Shown here: piece by piece, positions 17,403 through 26,621 of the stretch
Position numbering within the stretch: position 1 is the first letter of the stretch
Layout of the letters: the number at the start of each line of letters is the position of its first letter
Assembly (NCBI GenBank): GCA_934647235.1
Contig: CAKUFG010000011.1
Coordinates: 1 to 64,000, forward strand
From: an uncultured Clostridia bacterium
GTDB taxonomy: Bacteria > Bacillota > Clostridia > Christensenellales > Aristaeellaceae
DNA: 64,000 nucleotides
Direction: 5' to 3'
Notes under the pieces: generated by a model
Told to the model about the DNA's origin: nothing
The model's database searches: none
The model's input: only the letters and a program-made list of their open reading frames with translations
Program-made: the position numbers and the translations under genes

Positions 17403-20400
17403 TTATACCCTCTTGACGCCGATGACGGCGCTTTCTCCGTTGATGTCCCATTCCTTCACGGCTTCGCCGGCGGCGGAATCCGTCAGTGTCAGGCTGTCGG
17501 CCAGTACGCCGCTCAACACCATATCGCGGGCCTTGTCCAGTGCCGCAGCCAGCTTTTCGCCGCACTGGCAGGTGACGGCGATGTGGTCGGTCACATCAAA
17601 GCCGGTATCCTTGCGCATGGACTGCACCTTGCTGATGAACTCGCGCGCATAGCCTTCCTCGATCAGCGCGTCGGTCAGCTTGGTATCCAGCACCACCGTC
17701 AGCTTGCCGTCCACCTGGGAGGTGTAGCCCTCCTTCTTGACGGCCTCTACCAGCACGTCCTCCTTGGTGAGCACGATATCGGTATCGTCCATACGCAGGG
17801 TGACGGTCTCGCCCTTTTCAAAGGCGGCGACCACGGCCGCGCCGTCCAGCTTCTGCAATTCGCCGCGCATACGGCCCAGGAAGCGGCCATAGCGGGCCTT
17901 GAGGGTGAAGAAGTTGGGCTTGAGATCGTAGCTGACAAACTCGCCCGCGTTCTGGATGAACTGCACGTTCTTGACGTTCAATTCATCCTCAACCAGCGAT
18001 TTGTAGGCTTCGCCAAAGTCCGCGCCGCAGACATAGAGCATGGACAGCGGCTGACGCACCTTGATGTTGCTCAGATTGCGGCAGGCGCGGCCCAGCTGCA
18101 CCACGTTCTCCACCGCCGCCATCTGGCGCTCGGCGTCCGCGTCGATCATGCTTTCATCGCACACAGGGAAGTCACACAGATGCACGCTTTCGGGCGCGCT
18201 GTGATCCACGGTGCGCACGATGTTCTGATAGATGCTTTCGGACATGAAGGGCACGAAGGGGGCGATCAGGCGGCACAGGGTGGACAGCACCGTGTACAGG
18301 GTGATGAAGGCGGCTTCCTTATCGCCCTCCATGCCCTTGCCCCAGAAGCGATCGCGGCCCAGGCGGATATACCAGTTGGACAGATCGTCCACAAAGTCGG
18401 TCAGCTTGCGGGTGGCCTCCGGAATGCGATAGTTGGCCAGATCGTCGTCCACGCCCCGGATCAGCGTGTTCAGGCGGCTGAGAATCCACTTGTCCATCAG
18501 CGTCAGCTGCGCCTTGCGCAGATCATGCCGGGTGGGATCAAACTGGTCGATATCGGCATAGAGCACATAGAAGTAATAGGCGTTCCAGAGGGTGCCCATG
18601 AACTTGCGCTGATACTCGGACACGTTGGCCTTGGAGAAGCGGCTGGGCAGCCACGGCGCGCTGGCGGCGTAGAAATACCAGCGCACGGCGTCTGCGCCCT
18701 GATCGTCCAGCACATCCCAGGGATCTACCACATTGCCCAGATGCTTGCTCATCTTGCGGCCGTCAGCGTCCTGCACATGGCCCAGCACCAGGCAGTTTTT
18801 GAAGGGCGAGCAGCCGAACACCTGCGTGGAGATGGCCAGCAGGGTGTAGAACCAGCCGCGGGTCTGGTCGATGGCCTCGGAAATGAAATCGGCCGGGAAG
18901 CGGGACTCGAACTTGTCCTTGTTTTCAAAGGGATAATGCCACTGCGCAAAGGGCATGGAGCCGGAATCGTACCAGCAGTCGATGACCTCCTTGACGCGGT
19001 GCATGGGCTTGCCGCAGTGCGGGCAGCGCAGCACAACCTGATCGATATAGGGGCGATGCAGCTCGGGCAGGTTGACCTCGCCGATGGCCATGTCCAGCAG
19101 CTCCTGCTTGCTGCCGATGACGTGCATATGGCCGTCCTCGCACAGCCAGATGGGCAGCGGCGTGCCCCAGTAACGCTCGCGCGAAAGCCCCCAGTCCACC
19201 ACGTTTTCAAGGAAATTGCCCATGCGGCCTTCCTTGATATTGTCGGGCATCCAGTTGACGGAGCGGTTGTTGGCAACCAGCTGATCGCGCACGGCGGTCA
19301 TGCGGATAAACCAGGTGGGACGGGCGTAATACAGCAGCGGGGTGTCGCAGCGCCAGCAGAAGGGATAATCATGGGCGAAGGGCACGGCGGCAAAGAGCAG
19401 GCCGCGCTGCTTCAGATCCTCCAGGATCAGGGGATCGGCGTCCTTGACGAACACGCCCGGCCAGGCGGTTTCGGCCACCATCCTGCCCTGCGCGTCCACC
19501 AGATTGACGAAAGGCAGGCCGTTCTCGTGGGATACGCGGTTGTCGTCCTCGCCGAAGGCGGGGGCAATATGAACGATGCCGGTACCGTCGGTCATGGTGA
19601 CGTAATCGTCGCAGATGACAAACCAGGCTTTTTTATCCGGCTCTACAAAGCGATACAGCGGCTCATACTCCAGGCCGCGCAGCGCGGTGCCGGGCATTTC
19701 GTCCAGAATTTCGGGCTCTTTGCCCTCCAGCACCGTTTCTACCAACGCCTTGGCCATGATATAAACGCGGCCCTCGGCACGCACATGGCAGTAGGTTTCA
19801 TGAGGATTGACGCACAGCGCCAGGTTGCTGGGCAGCGTCCAGGGGGTGGTGGTCCAGGCAAGCAGATAGGTATTCTCCTCGCCCACAACCTTGAAGCGTA
19901 CAAAGGCGGATTTTTCCTTTACGTTCTTATAGCCCTGGGCAACCTCATGGCTGGACAGCGCGGTGCCGCAGCGCGGGCAATAGGGCACGATCTTGTGGCC
20001 CTTATAGATCATGTTCTTTTCGGCCAGCTGCTTCAGGCTCCACCATACGGATTCGATATAATCATCATGATAGGTGACGTAGGGGTGCTTCATATCCACC
20101 CAGAAGCCCACGCGGTCGGACATGTCCTCCCACAGGTGCAGATACTTCCAGACGCTCTCCTTGCACTCCTTGATAAAGGGCTCTATGCCGTAGGACTCGA
20201 TCTGCGGCTTGCCGTCCAGGCCCAGCTTCTTTTCCACTTCCAGCTCTACCGGCAGGCCATGGGTATCCCAGCCGGCGATGCGCAGCACGGACTTGCCCTT
20301 CATGGTCTGATAGCGGGGAATCAGATCCTTGATGGCGCGGGTCAGCACATGGCCGATATGGGGCTTGCCGTTGGCGGTGGGAGGGCCGTCGAAAAAGGTG

Positions 20401-20522
20401 AAATTATCCGCGCCGTCGCGCAGGTGGAAGCTCTTGTTGACAATATCGTTGTCCTGCCAGAACCTGAGCACTTCCTTTTCGCGCTCGTTAAAATGCATGT
20501 CGGTTGTGACTTTACTGTACAT
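17403..20522 (-). CDS. ileS: Isoleucyl-tRNA synthetase, long type
   Basis: This is a class I synthetase charging tRNA-Ile. The 1039-residue protein has the HIGH motif in GKPHIGHVL, the GWDTHGLPVELEVEKKLGL block, an editing domain (AWTTTPWTLPSNLALC), KMSKHLGNVVDP, and an anticodon-binding C-terminus without the CxxC zinc finger of the ~930-residue bacterial form. The length and missing finger suggest the longer IleRS class, which often includes mupirocin-insensitive enzymes (inference). The ATG at 20522 follows AAAGGAG; longer in-frame reading passes through the T-box leader and is not coding. Confidence 0.95.
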   Translation of the reverse strand: MYSKVTTDMHFNEREKEVLRFWQDNDIVNKSFHLRDGADNFTFFDGPPTANGKPHIGHVLTRAIKDLIPRYQTMKGKSVLRIAGWDTHGLPVELEVEKKLGLDGKPQIESYGIEPFIKECKESVWKYLHLWEDMSDRVGFWVDMKHPYVTYHDDYIESVWWSLKQLAEKNMIYKGHKIVPYCPRCGTALSSHEVAQGYKNVKEKSAFVRFKVVGEENTYLLAWTTTPWTLPSNLALCVNPHETYCHVRAEGRVYIMAKALVETVLEGKEPEILDEMPGTALRGLEYEPLYRFVEPDKKAWFVICDDYVTMTDGTGIVHIAPAFGEDDNRVSHENGLPFVNLVDAQGRMVAETAWPGVFVKDADPLILEDLKQRGLLFAAVPFAHDYPFCWRCDTPLLYYARPTWFIRMTAVRDQLVANNRSVNWMPDNIKEGRMGNFLENVVDWGLSRERYWGTPLPIWLCEDGHMHVIGSKQELLDMAIGEVNLPELHRPYIDQVVLRCPHCGKPMHRVKEVIDCWYDSGSMPFAQWHYPFENKDKFESRFPADFISEAIDQTRGWFYTLLAISTQVFGCSPFKNCLVLGHVQDADGRKMSKHLGNVVDPWDVLDDQGADAVRWYFYAASAPWLPSRFSKANVSEYQRKFMGTLWNAYYFYVLYADIDQFDPTRHDLRKAQLTLMDKWILSRLNTLIRGVDDDLANYRIPEATRKLTDFVDDLSNWYIRLGRDRFWGKGMEGDKEAAFITLYTVLSTLCRLIAPFVPFMSESIYQNIVRTVDHSAPESVHLCDFPVCDESMIDADAERQMAAVENVVQLGRACRNLSNIKVRQPLSMLYVCGADFGEAYKSLVEDELNVKNVQFIQNAGEFVSYDLKPNFFTLKARYGRFLGRMRGELQKLDGAAVVAAFEKGETVTLRMDDTDIVLTKEDVLVEAVKKEGYTSQVDGKLTVVLDTKLTDALIEEGYAREFISKVQSMRKDTGFDVTDHIAVTCQCGEKLAAALDKARDMVLSGVLADSLTLTDSAAGEAVKEWDINGESAVIGVKRV

Positions 20523-20559
20523 CTGCTTGCTCCTTTCAGCCGCTTGTATCCAAAGGATA

Positions 20560-20773
20560 GAAAAAGCCTGTCCATCCCATGGGACGGACAGGCCGCGGTA
20601 CCACCCAAATTGACGCACAATGTGCGCCCGCTCTTTGCCCGTAACGGGGGCATGCCGCGGGGGATTAGCCCGAGCTCCGGAATGATCTGGCGTCGGCCGC
20701 CGCTGCCGGGCTTGCATCCTCCCCGGCTTGCTGAAAGCGCGTGTCCGCACCCGTTTCCATCATCGCATAATAC
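20560..20773 (-). promoter_or_regulatory. T-box leader of ileS (transcription attenuator)
   Basis: On the minus strand the leader has an F-box-like AGCAAGCCGGGGAGGATG (from 20732), the T-box GGGTGGTACCGCG (20606-20594), then a perfect-looking terminator hairpin of GCCTGTCC(G)TCCCATGG type (20593-20566) ending in TTTTTCT. Only about 41 nt separate the predicted start (near 20773) from the F-box element. An ATT (Ile) triplet occurs near the predicted 5' end but its role is uncertain. Confidence 0.88.
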
Positions 20774-20779
20774 CTAAGC

Positions 20780-20809
20780 ATTATACCAGATAATCGCTGG
20801 AAATGTAAA
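20780..20809 (-). promoter_or_regulatory. Promoter of the ileS T-box transcript
   Basis: On the minus strand TTTACA (20809-20804), an 18-base spacer and TATAAT (20785-20780). The spacer holds a small dyad, CCAG-N7-CTGG. Confidence 0.75.
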
Positions 20810-20836
20810 GCCCTGAAAGCGCGAAAACTGCACTTT

Positions 20837-21790
20837 TCAGCGTTCCTCGCGGAAATAATTGACGCCGCAGGCGGCCGGAGCCTGGTTTTCGCGGCGCATG
20901 CGGATGGAGGAGAGCACCAGCACCACGCAGGTAACGGCAAAGGGCAGCATCAGGTAAAAGGCTGATGGCAGGGAGATGACGCTGGCAGGCACATAGAGCT
21001 TGAGGATGCGCAGCGCGCCAAAGAAGAACGCACCCCACAGCGCCTTGGCAGGCTTCCAGGATACAAAGATGACCAGCGCCACGGCGATCCAGCCCTGGCC
21101 GGATACGCAGTCCTGCTGCCAGTTGCCCGCGCAGGTGACCAGCGAAATATACGCGCCTCCCAGGCCGCAGATCGCGCCGCCAACCAGCAGATGCACATAC
21201 TTGTACAGCGTCACGTTTACGCCCGCCGCATCCGCTGCGCCGGGGTTTTCGCCGATGGCGCGCAGGTTCAGCCCGCAGTGCGTTTTGTTGAGATACAGAT
21301 GCATGCCGATGGCCAGCGCCACAGCCAGATACGTAAACAGGCTGTGGGAGAAGATCAACTGCCCAACGACGGGCAGATCGGACAGAAAGCCCATGTTCAG
21401 CGGCTTAAAGACGTTGACGACACTGGCAGGCACAACGACCACGGAGGCCGAGCTTTTTTGCAGGCTGGTGCCAAGGAAGTTGGCTACGCCCGTGCCGAAG
21501 GTGGTCAGCGCCAGGCCCGATACGTTTTGATTGGCCTTGAGCGTGATGGTCAGGAAGGCGTAAATCAGCGCGCCAAGCACGCCGGCGCCGATGGCAAACA
21601 GCAGCGCGACCACAGGGCTGCCCGAAATATAGCCGCCCATGAAGGCGAAGGCCGCGCCCATGTACATCATGCCCTCTACGCCCAGGTTCAGGTGCCCGGC
21701 CTTTTCAGTGATGATTTCACCCAGCGTGCCGTACAGCAGCGGAACGCCCGACAGCACGGCGGCATACAGGAAAGCAAGAAAAGTGCTCAT
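20837..21790 (-). CDS. Nucleoside-type ABC importer permease 2 (YufQ/NupQ-like)
   Basis: This 317-residue polytopic membrane protein belongs to the branched-chain/ribose permease superfamily. It shows the family stretch ITEKAGHLNLGVEGMM, about eight to ten spans, and the AIGENPGAADAAGVNV loop that docks on the ATPase. The YufPQ/NupPQ type imports nucleosides. The ATG at 21790 overlaps the upstream permease stop by one base and has AGGAGG 7 bases away; GTG at 21793 is too close to the ribosome site. It is the last gene of its operon. Confidence 0.9.
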   Translation of the reverse strand: MSTFLAFLYAAVLSGVPLLYGTLGEIITEKAGHLNLGVEGMMYMGAAFAFMGGYISGSPVVALLFAIGAGVLGALIYAFLTITLKANQNVSGLALTTFGTGVANFLGTSLQKSSASVVVVPASVVNVFKPLNMGFLSDLPVVGQLIFSHSLFTYLAVALAIGMHLYLNKTHCGLNLRAIGENPGAADAAGVNVTLYKYVHLLVGGAICGLGGAYISLVTCAGNWQQDCVSGQGWIAVALVIFVSWKPAKALWGAFFFGALRILKLYVPASVISLPSAFYLMLPFAVTCVVLVLSSIRMRRENQAPAACGVNYFREER

Positions 21791-22863
21791 CACTTGACCT
21801 CCTTTTTGCGCTGCACGCGATAGGTGATAAAGAACTCAACGCCCAGAACAAAGAACAGGATAATGCCTTGCAGAATGCCGAAAAACTCGCTGGAAATCTT
21901 GTAAACCGTTTCTACCGACGCGCAGCCCTTTTTGAGCACGCCGAACATTACGGCCACAATCAGGATGCCAACGGGGGACAGCCGCGCCAGCCAGGCCACG
22001 ATGATGGCCGTAAAACCGTCGCCGCCCGCCACGCTGTCGGTCAGCATCTTGTTGGCGCCGCTGGCCTGAATCATGCCCGACAGGCCGCACACGCCCGCGC
22101 TGATAAACATCGTGCGCAGGATGATGCGGTTGACCGGCATGCCCGCATAGCGCGCGGTGGTGATGTTGTCGCCCACCACCGTCAGCTCGTACCCATGCTT
22201 GGTATAGCGCAGATAAATCAGCACAAACAGCGCGATTGCCAGCGCAAAGATCCAGCCCGCATGCACGCCCAGCACGCTTGGCAGGCGCGCGGCGGCGGCA
22301 AAGCGCGGCATTTCGGGGAAGCCGTTCTTGGCCGGATCGCGCCAGGGCCCCTCGCGCAGATACTGGATAAAGTAGGCGGCGATGTAGTTCATCATCAGGG
22401 TAAACAGCGTTTCGTTGGTGCCGAACTTCGTCTTGAAAATCGCCGGGATCAGGCCCCAAAGGCCGCCTGCGATAAAGCCGGCCACAGCCATCACCGTCAA
22501 AAGCAGCCAGCTGGGCCAATCAAACGAATAGGCAAAGAAGGAAGCGGCGATGGCGCCGATGCAGATCTGGCCCTCCGCGCCGATATTCCAGAATTTCATC
22601 TTGAACGCCAGTGTTACGCCCAGGGCCACGATGGCCAGGGGCACGGCGTTTCGCACCACGCTTGCGCGCGCGGTCTTCTTGGCCAGCGCGCCGTTCAGCA
22701 TGGTCTGATAGACCAGCAGGGGGTTATAGCCCAGGCACAGCAGGATCAATCCGCCCACCACCAGCGCCAGCAGCACGGCCGCCACGCGCAGCAGCGCGGC
22801 CTTCCAGGCGGGCATGGGCGCGCGCTGGGCCACGTGCAGCCCGGCAAAAGACAGCTTAGGCAT
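21790..22863 (-). CDS. Nucleoside-type ABC importer permease 1 (YufP/NupP-like)
   Basis: The 357-residue polytopic membrane protein pairs with the following permease. It has the family core KMKFWNIGAEGQICIGA, FGTNETLFTLMMNYIA, and the docking loop VVGDNITTARYAGMPVNRII. ATG at 22863 is chosen from several close ATGs because AGGAGG lies 6 bases before it. It overlaps the ATPase gene end by eight bases, consistent with coupled expression of the three subunits. Confidence 0.9.
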   Translation of the reverse strand: MPKLSFAGLHVAQRAPMPAWKAALLRVAAVLLALVVGGLILLCLGYNPLLVYQTMLNGALAKKTARASVVRNAVPLAIVALGVTLAFKMKFWNIGAEGQICIGAIAASFFAYSFDWPSWLLLTVMAVAGFIAGGLWGLIPAIFKTKFGTNETLFTLMMNYIAAYFIQYLREGPWRDPAKNGFPEMPRFAAAARLPSVLGVHAGWIFALAIALFVLIYLRYTKHGYELTVVGDNITTARYAGMPVNRIILRTMFISAGVCGLSGMIQASGANKMLTDSVAGGDGFTAIIVAWLARLSPVGILIVAVMFGVLKKGCASVETVYKISSEFFGILQGIILFFVLGVEFFITYRVQRKKEVK

Positions 22864-24364
22864 AGTCATCCTCCTCATCGTCGTGCTCCCACGCGCCGGT
22901 CATTTTCAGACCCAGCAGCTCTTTGGTGGCGTATTTGCTGTTTACAATGGCGGATACCCGGCCGTTGCACAGCACCAGGATGCGGTCGCACAAGGACAAA
23001 AGCACATCCAGGTCCTCACCGATAAAGAGCACGCCTACGCCCTTTTTTTTCTGCTCGTTGAGCAGATGATAGATCGTCATGGAGGAGTTGATATCCAGCC
23101 CGCGCACCGGATAGGCGGTGATCAGCACGCGCGGATTGGCGTTCAGCTCGCGCCCCAGCAGCACCTTCTGCACGTTGCCGCCCGAGAGCTTGCGCACCTG
23201 GGTGGAAATGGAGGGGGTGGAGATTTCAAGGTCCCTGACCATCTGGACGGCTTCTTCCTTGGCCTGACGGCGGCGCAGGAAAACGCCCTTCTGATCGCGG
23301 TAGGTTTTCAAAAGCAGGTTGTCATACAGACTAAGGCCCCCCGCCAGGCCCATACCCAGGCGATCCTCAGGAATGAAGGACATGCTGACGCCGCGGTTGA
23401 TGATTTCGCGTGGGGTCAAGCCGTCGATGCGCTTGTTTTCCATCAGGATGGAGCCGCCTGCGATGGGATGCAGGCCGGCGATGGACTCGCACAGCTCCTT
23501 CTGGCCGCTGCCGGCTACGCCCGCTACGCCCAGGATTTCGCCGGCGTTGAGGGTAAAGCTTACATCCTTGAGCGCCTGCGAGCCGTCCGCACGGAAAACG
23601 TTGAGCGCGTGTACGTCCAGCAGCTCGCTGCCCGCGCTGGTCTCGGCGCGCTGAATGTTCAGGTCCACCGCATGGCCTACCATCAGGGAGGTCAGCGCGT
23701 ATTCGTCGGTTTCGGCGGTATTGACCGTGGCAACGGATTTGCCCTTGTGCAGCACGGTTACGCGGTCGGACACAGCCAGCACCTCGTCCAGCTTATGGGT
23801 GATGATGATGACGGCGTGGCCCTCGCTGCGCATCCTGCGCAGAATTTCAAACAGGGTGGTAATCTCCTGCGGGGTCAGCACGGCTGTGGGCTCGTCCAGA
23901 ATCAGAAGATCCGCGCCGCGGGAGAGCACCTTGATGATTTCTACCGTCTGCTTTTCGCTGACGGACATATCGTATATCTTTTTGTTCAGGTCCAGATGGA
24001 AGCCGAACTGCTCGCACAGCTGCTCCGGCTGGATGCGCAGGTGCGCGCCCGCGCCCAGCATGATGTTTTGCCGCGCAGTAAACACATCCACCAGCTTGAA
24101 ATGCTGGTGCACCATGCCGATTCCCAGGGAGATGGCCTCCTGCGGGGAGCGGATATTGACTTTTTTGCCGGCCAGATAGATTTCGCCCGCGTCCGGCTGA
24201 TAGATGCCGGACAGCATATTCATCAGCGTGGTCTTGCCCGAGCCGTTTTCGCCAAGCAGGGCCAGAATCTCGCCCTTGCGGACGTTCAGATCGATCCCGT
24301 CGTTGGCGACCACCGCGCCGAAGCGCTTTGTCAGCCCGTGCAGCTCAATGGCATACTGTGCCAA
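22856..24364 (-). CDS. Nucleoside-type ABC importer ATPase (YufO/NupO-like), two ABC domains
   Basis: The 502-residue protein has two fused ATPase domains. The first has Walker A GENGSGKTTL and Walker B LLILDEPTAVLTPQE, but its signature is MSVSEKQ instead of LSGGQ. The second has the degenerate Walker A GVAGSGQKEL typical of this subfamily, signature LSGGNVQK, and a Walker B region ITAYPVRGLD. Start TTG at 24364 has GGGAGGGA about 10 bases upstream. The binding protein (BMP/YufN type) that normally precedes this gene is not here. Confidence 0.9.
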   Translation of the reverse strand: MAQYAIELHGLTKRFGAVVANDGIDLNVRKGEILALLGENGSGKTTLMNMLSGIYQPDAGEIYLAGKKVNIRSPQEAISLGIGMVHQHFKLVDVFTARQNIMLGAGAHLRIQPEQLCEQFGFHLDLNKKIYDMSVSEKQTVEIIKVLSRGADLLILDEPTAVLTPQEITTLFEILRRMRSEGHAVIIITHKLDEVLAVSDRVTVLHKGKSVATVNTAETDEYALTSLMVGHAVDLNIQRAETSAGSELLDVHALNVFRADGSQALKDVSFTLNAGEILGVAGVAGSGQKELCESIAGLHPIAGGSILMENKRIDGLTPREIINRGVSMSFIPEDRLGMGLAGGLSLYDNLLLKTYRDQKGVFLRRRQAKEEAVQMVRDLEISTPSISTQVRKLSGGNVQKVLLGRELNANPRVLITAYPVRGLDINSSMTIYHLLNEQKKKGVGVLFIGEDLDVLLSLCDRILVLCNGRVSAIVNSKYATKELLGLKMTGAWEHDDEEDDYA

Positions 24365-24390
24365 GAGAACATCCCTCCCGCCATGGATTG

Positions 24391-24429
24391 AATGTTCTTA
24401 TTATAAGACAAACATTTGAATAAAATCAA
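24391..24429 (-). promoter_or_regulatory. Promoter of the nucleoside-type importer with an overlapping dyad
   Basis: On the minus strand TTGATT (24429-24424), an 18-base spacer and TATAAT (24405-24400). AATGTT(TG)TCTTAT and ATAAGAACATT (24416 to 24391) form an imperfect dyad over the -10, placed like a repressor operator. Confidence 0.65.
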
Positions 24430-24474
24430 GTATAAAATGTTCGGATTTCTTACAAATTTCGCGTTCGATTTTTG

Positions 24475-25713
24475 TCACAGCGCCATGCTGGCCGTGCCGT
24501 ATATGCAAAAGCCGATGGCTGCGGTCAGCAGGCACCACTCCCACGCGCGCAGGCTGCGCCGCCGTCCGGGCAGGCACAGGTACAGCACGGCGTATGGAAG
24601 CATATCGCAGGTATAGCGCGCGCCGAATTGATATCCGCCGAAGGTGCGGTGCATCAGCAGCAAAAACAGATGCAGGATAAAGCAAAGCACGATGCCGCCC
24701 TTGAGCAGCGTAAAGCGGCGCGTGCAAAGATCCAGCGCGCACTGAACGAGCAGCAGAATGAAGATGGGGCTGGCAAGCAGGAAGGAAAAGCCGAACTGAT
24801 TCAGCGTCCAGCCATTCATCCCCTCAGAGAAGGGCAGCCCCAGCACGAAGGTTTTGAAATTGGCCGGGATGTGCCGCAGCGCAAACTGCGTGCCGCCCTG
24901 GGTGGAAAACTCCGGCAGGTAATTATGACCAAATTCCAGCGGATTGCCAAAGCGCGCGTAGTTGTACAGGGCATAGGCGGCCGCCACAAACAGTCCCAGC
25001 AGCGTGCCGGAAATCAGCCGATGCAGCAGCGTAGTCCAGGTTTGACCCTTTCTGCGCGCCTGATTGATAAAAAGCCCATACAGCAGCGGTCCGTACAGCG
25101 CGTTAAAGGGACGGCAGCCGACGGCCAGCGCGTACAGAAAAAGCGCCGGTGTGGGATGCTCGCGCAGCATCAGCAGAAGGGCAAGGCAGGTCAGCATATA
25201 GGCCAGCAGCTGCGCTTGATACCATACCGCGCCGTCCAGCGTCAGCGCCAGCAGGCAGCTGCCAAAGCTGCACAGCAGCGAAAGCCCCGCAGCGGAGGCT
25301 TTGTCATAGCCGGCGCCGCGCAGCATGCGGTAAATCGCCAGCAGCCCAAAGAGCATATACAGCTTTATCAGCAGATGGTCGGGGGTATTTCTGCCAAACA
25401 GGAAGGTGAGAAAATACAGCGGCACGCTGGGCACCGGGGGAAAGGAAACGAAGTATTTGCCCTGATAGATGGCCAGCTCCAGCCAGGGATAATCCTGGCT
25501 CAGGCAGATTTGCCCCTCCCGCCAGGCAAGCGCCTGCAGCGTGTAGGTGCAGTAGCCCGACGGGCCGATGGGATTGCGCCCCATCAGCGCGCAGAGCACG
25601 CAATAAAACACAGCCGTTGCCCAGCACAGCAGCAGCGGCGTATAATCGGCGCGGCGCGCACGGCGATAGAAGCTGCCGAACGCGCCGCCTGCAAAATGAC
25701 AAAGGTGATTCAT
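24475..25713 (-). CDS. Polytopic membrane protein, possibly a GT-C-type glycosyltransferase
   Basis: The 412-residue protein has about ten predicted membrane spans and an external loop after the first span with the sequence YTLQALAWREGQ followed by an acidic LSQDYPWLELAIY. That layout is typical of lipid-sugar-dependent GT-C/ArnT-like enzymes, but I cannot assign a substrate. Its ATG shares one base with the era stop (TAATG), so it is translationally coupled to era at the end of the yqfC-era cluster. Confidence 0.7.
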   Translation of the reverse strand: MNHLCHFAGGAFGSFYRRARRADYTPLLLCWATAVFYCVLCALMGRNPIGPSGYCTYTLQALAWREGQICLSQDYPWLELAIYQGKYFVSFPPVPSVPLYFLTFLFGRNTPDHLLIKLYMLFGLLAIYRMLRGAGYDKASAAGLSLLCSFGSCLLALTLDGAVWYQAQLLAYMLTCLALLLMLREHPTPALFLYALAVGCRPFNALYGPLLYGLFINQARRKGQTWTTLLHRLISGTLLGLFVAAAYALYNYARFGNPLEFGHNYLPEFSTQGGTQFALRHIPANFKTFVLGLPFSEGMNGWTLNQFGFSFLLASPIFILLLVQCALDLCTRRFTLLKGGIVLCFILHLFLLLMHRTFGGYQFGARYTCDMLPYAVLYLCLPGRRRSLRAWEWCLLTAAIGFCIYGTASMAL

Positions 25714-26615
25714 TATCTCATTTCTTTGCTGTCGTAGCCAAGCGTTTTCAGATCTGCCGCGCTGTTGCGCCAGTCGGGGCGTACCTTGACCCACAGCTGC
25801 AGATTGACCCGCATGCCCAGCAGTGCTTCCATATCCACGCGCGCTTCGCGGCCGATCAGGGACAGCATCGCTCCGCGCTTGCCGATGATGATGGCCTTGT
25901 GCGAATCGCGTTCGCAGTAGATATCCGCGTGGATTTCCATCAGGTTGTCGTTCACCTTTTTCATACCCAGGATTTCCACGCCCACGCCGTGCGGCACCTC
26001 GTCCCGCAGGTGCAGCAGCGCCTTTTCGCGCACGATTTCGGCGCACAGCACGCGCTCGGGCTGGTCGGTGATCATATCCTCGGGGAAGTAGCGCGGGCCG
26101 GCGGGCATCAGTTTAAGCAGCTCCTGGGTAAGCAAATCCAGATGCGCGCTGGTCCTGGCGCTGATGGGCAGGATTTCGGCAAAGCCCATCTCCTTAAACT
26201 GATCGATCACGGGCAGCACGCGCTCGTTGTCAATCAGATCGCACTTGTTCAGCAGCAGGATGGCGGGCACGCCCTTCCTGGCCATGTCCTCCGCAATTTT
26301 GCGATCCTGCGGGCCGACGGCGGTTACATCCACCATCATCAGCAGCGCGTCGATGCCCTCCAGGCCGCTCTGCACAGCCTGCATCATATAGCTGCCCAGC
26401 TGCGTGCGGGGCTTATGGATGCCGGGCGTGTCCACAAAAACCATCTGGTAGCCCTCGCCGCTCATGACGCCAAGCAGGCGGTTGCGCGTGGTCTGCGGAC
26501 GGTCGGACACGATGGCGATTTTTTCACCAACCAGGGTGTTTACCAGCGTGGATTTGCCCACGTTCGGGCGGCCCACCACGGCCACAAAGCCGGATTTGAA
26601 ATCAGTTTTCGTCAT
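25713..26615 (-). CDS. era: GTPase Era
   Basis: Era binds the 3' end of 16S rRNA and is needed for small-subunit assembly. The 300-residue protein has G1 GRPNVGKST, G3 DTPGIHKP, G4 NKCD, and a C-terminal KH domain (REKALLHLRDEVPHGVGVEI, then IIGKRGAMLSLIGREARVDME). It is 6 bases downstream of the ybeY/cdd fusion gene, consistent with the common Bacillota order in which cdd precedes era. Confidence 0.98.
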   Translation of the reverse strand: MTKTDFKSGFVAVVGRPNVGKSTLVNTLVGEKIAIVSDRPQTTRNRLLGVMSGEGYQMVFVDTPGIHKPRTQLGSYMMQAVQSGLEGIDALLMMVDVTAVGPQDRKIAEDMARKGVPAILLLNKCDLIDNERVLPVIDQFKEMGFAEILPISARTSAHLDLLTQELLKLMPAGPRYFPEDMITDQPERVLCAEIVREKALLHLRDEVPHGVGVEILGMKKVNDNLMEIHADIYCERDSHKAIIIGKRGAMLSLIGREARVDMEALLGMRVNLQLWVKVRPDWRNSAADLKTLGYDSKEMR

Positions 26616-26621
26616 TTGCGT

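Noticed and set aside
17403..20750. Longer IleRS starting inside the T-box leader
   Set aside because: The extra sequence is the T-box and terminator; the ATG at 20522 has a proper ribosome site and gives a normal N-terminus.
22856..24364. Degenerate second Walker A of the importer ATPase as evidence of a broken gene
   Set aside because: GVAGSGQ in the second domain is normal for this ABC subfamily.
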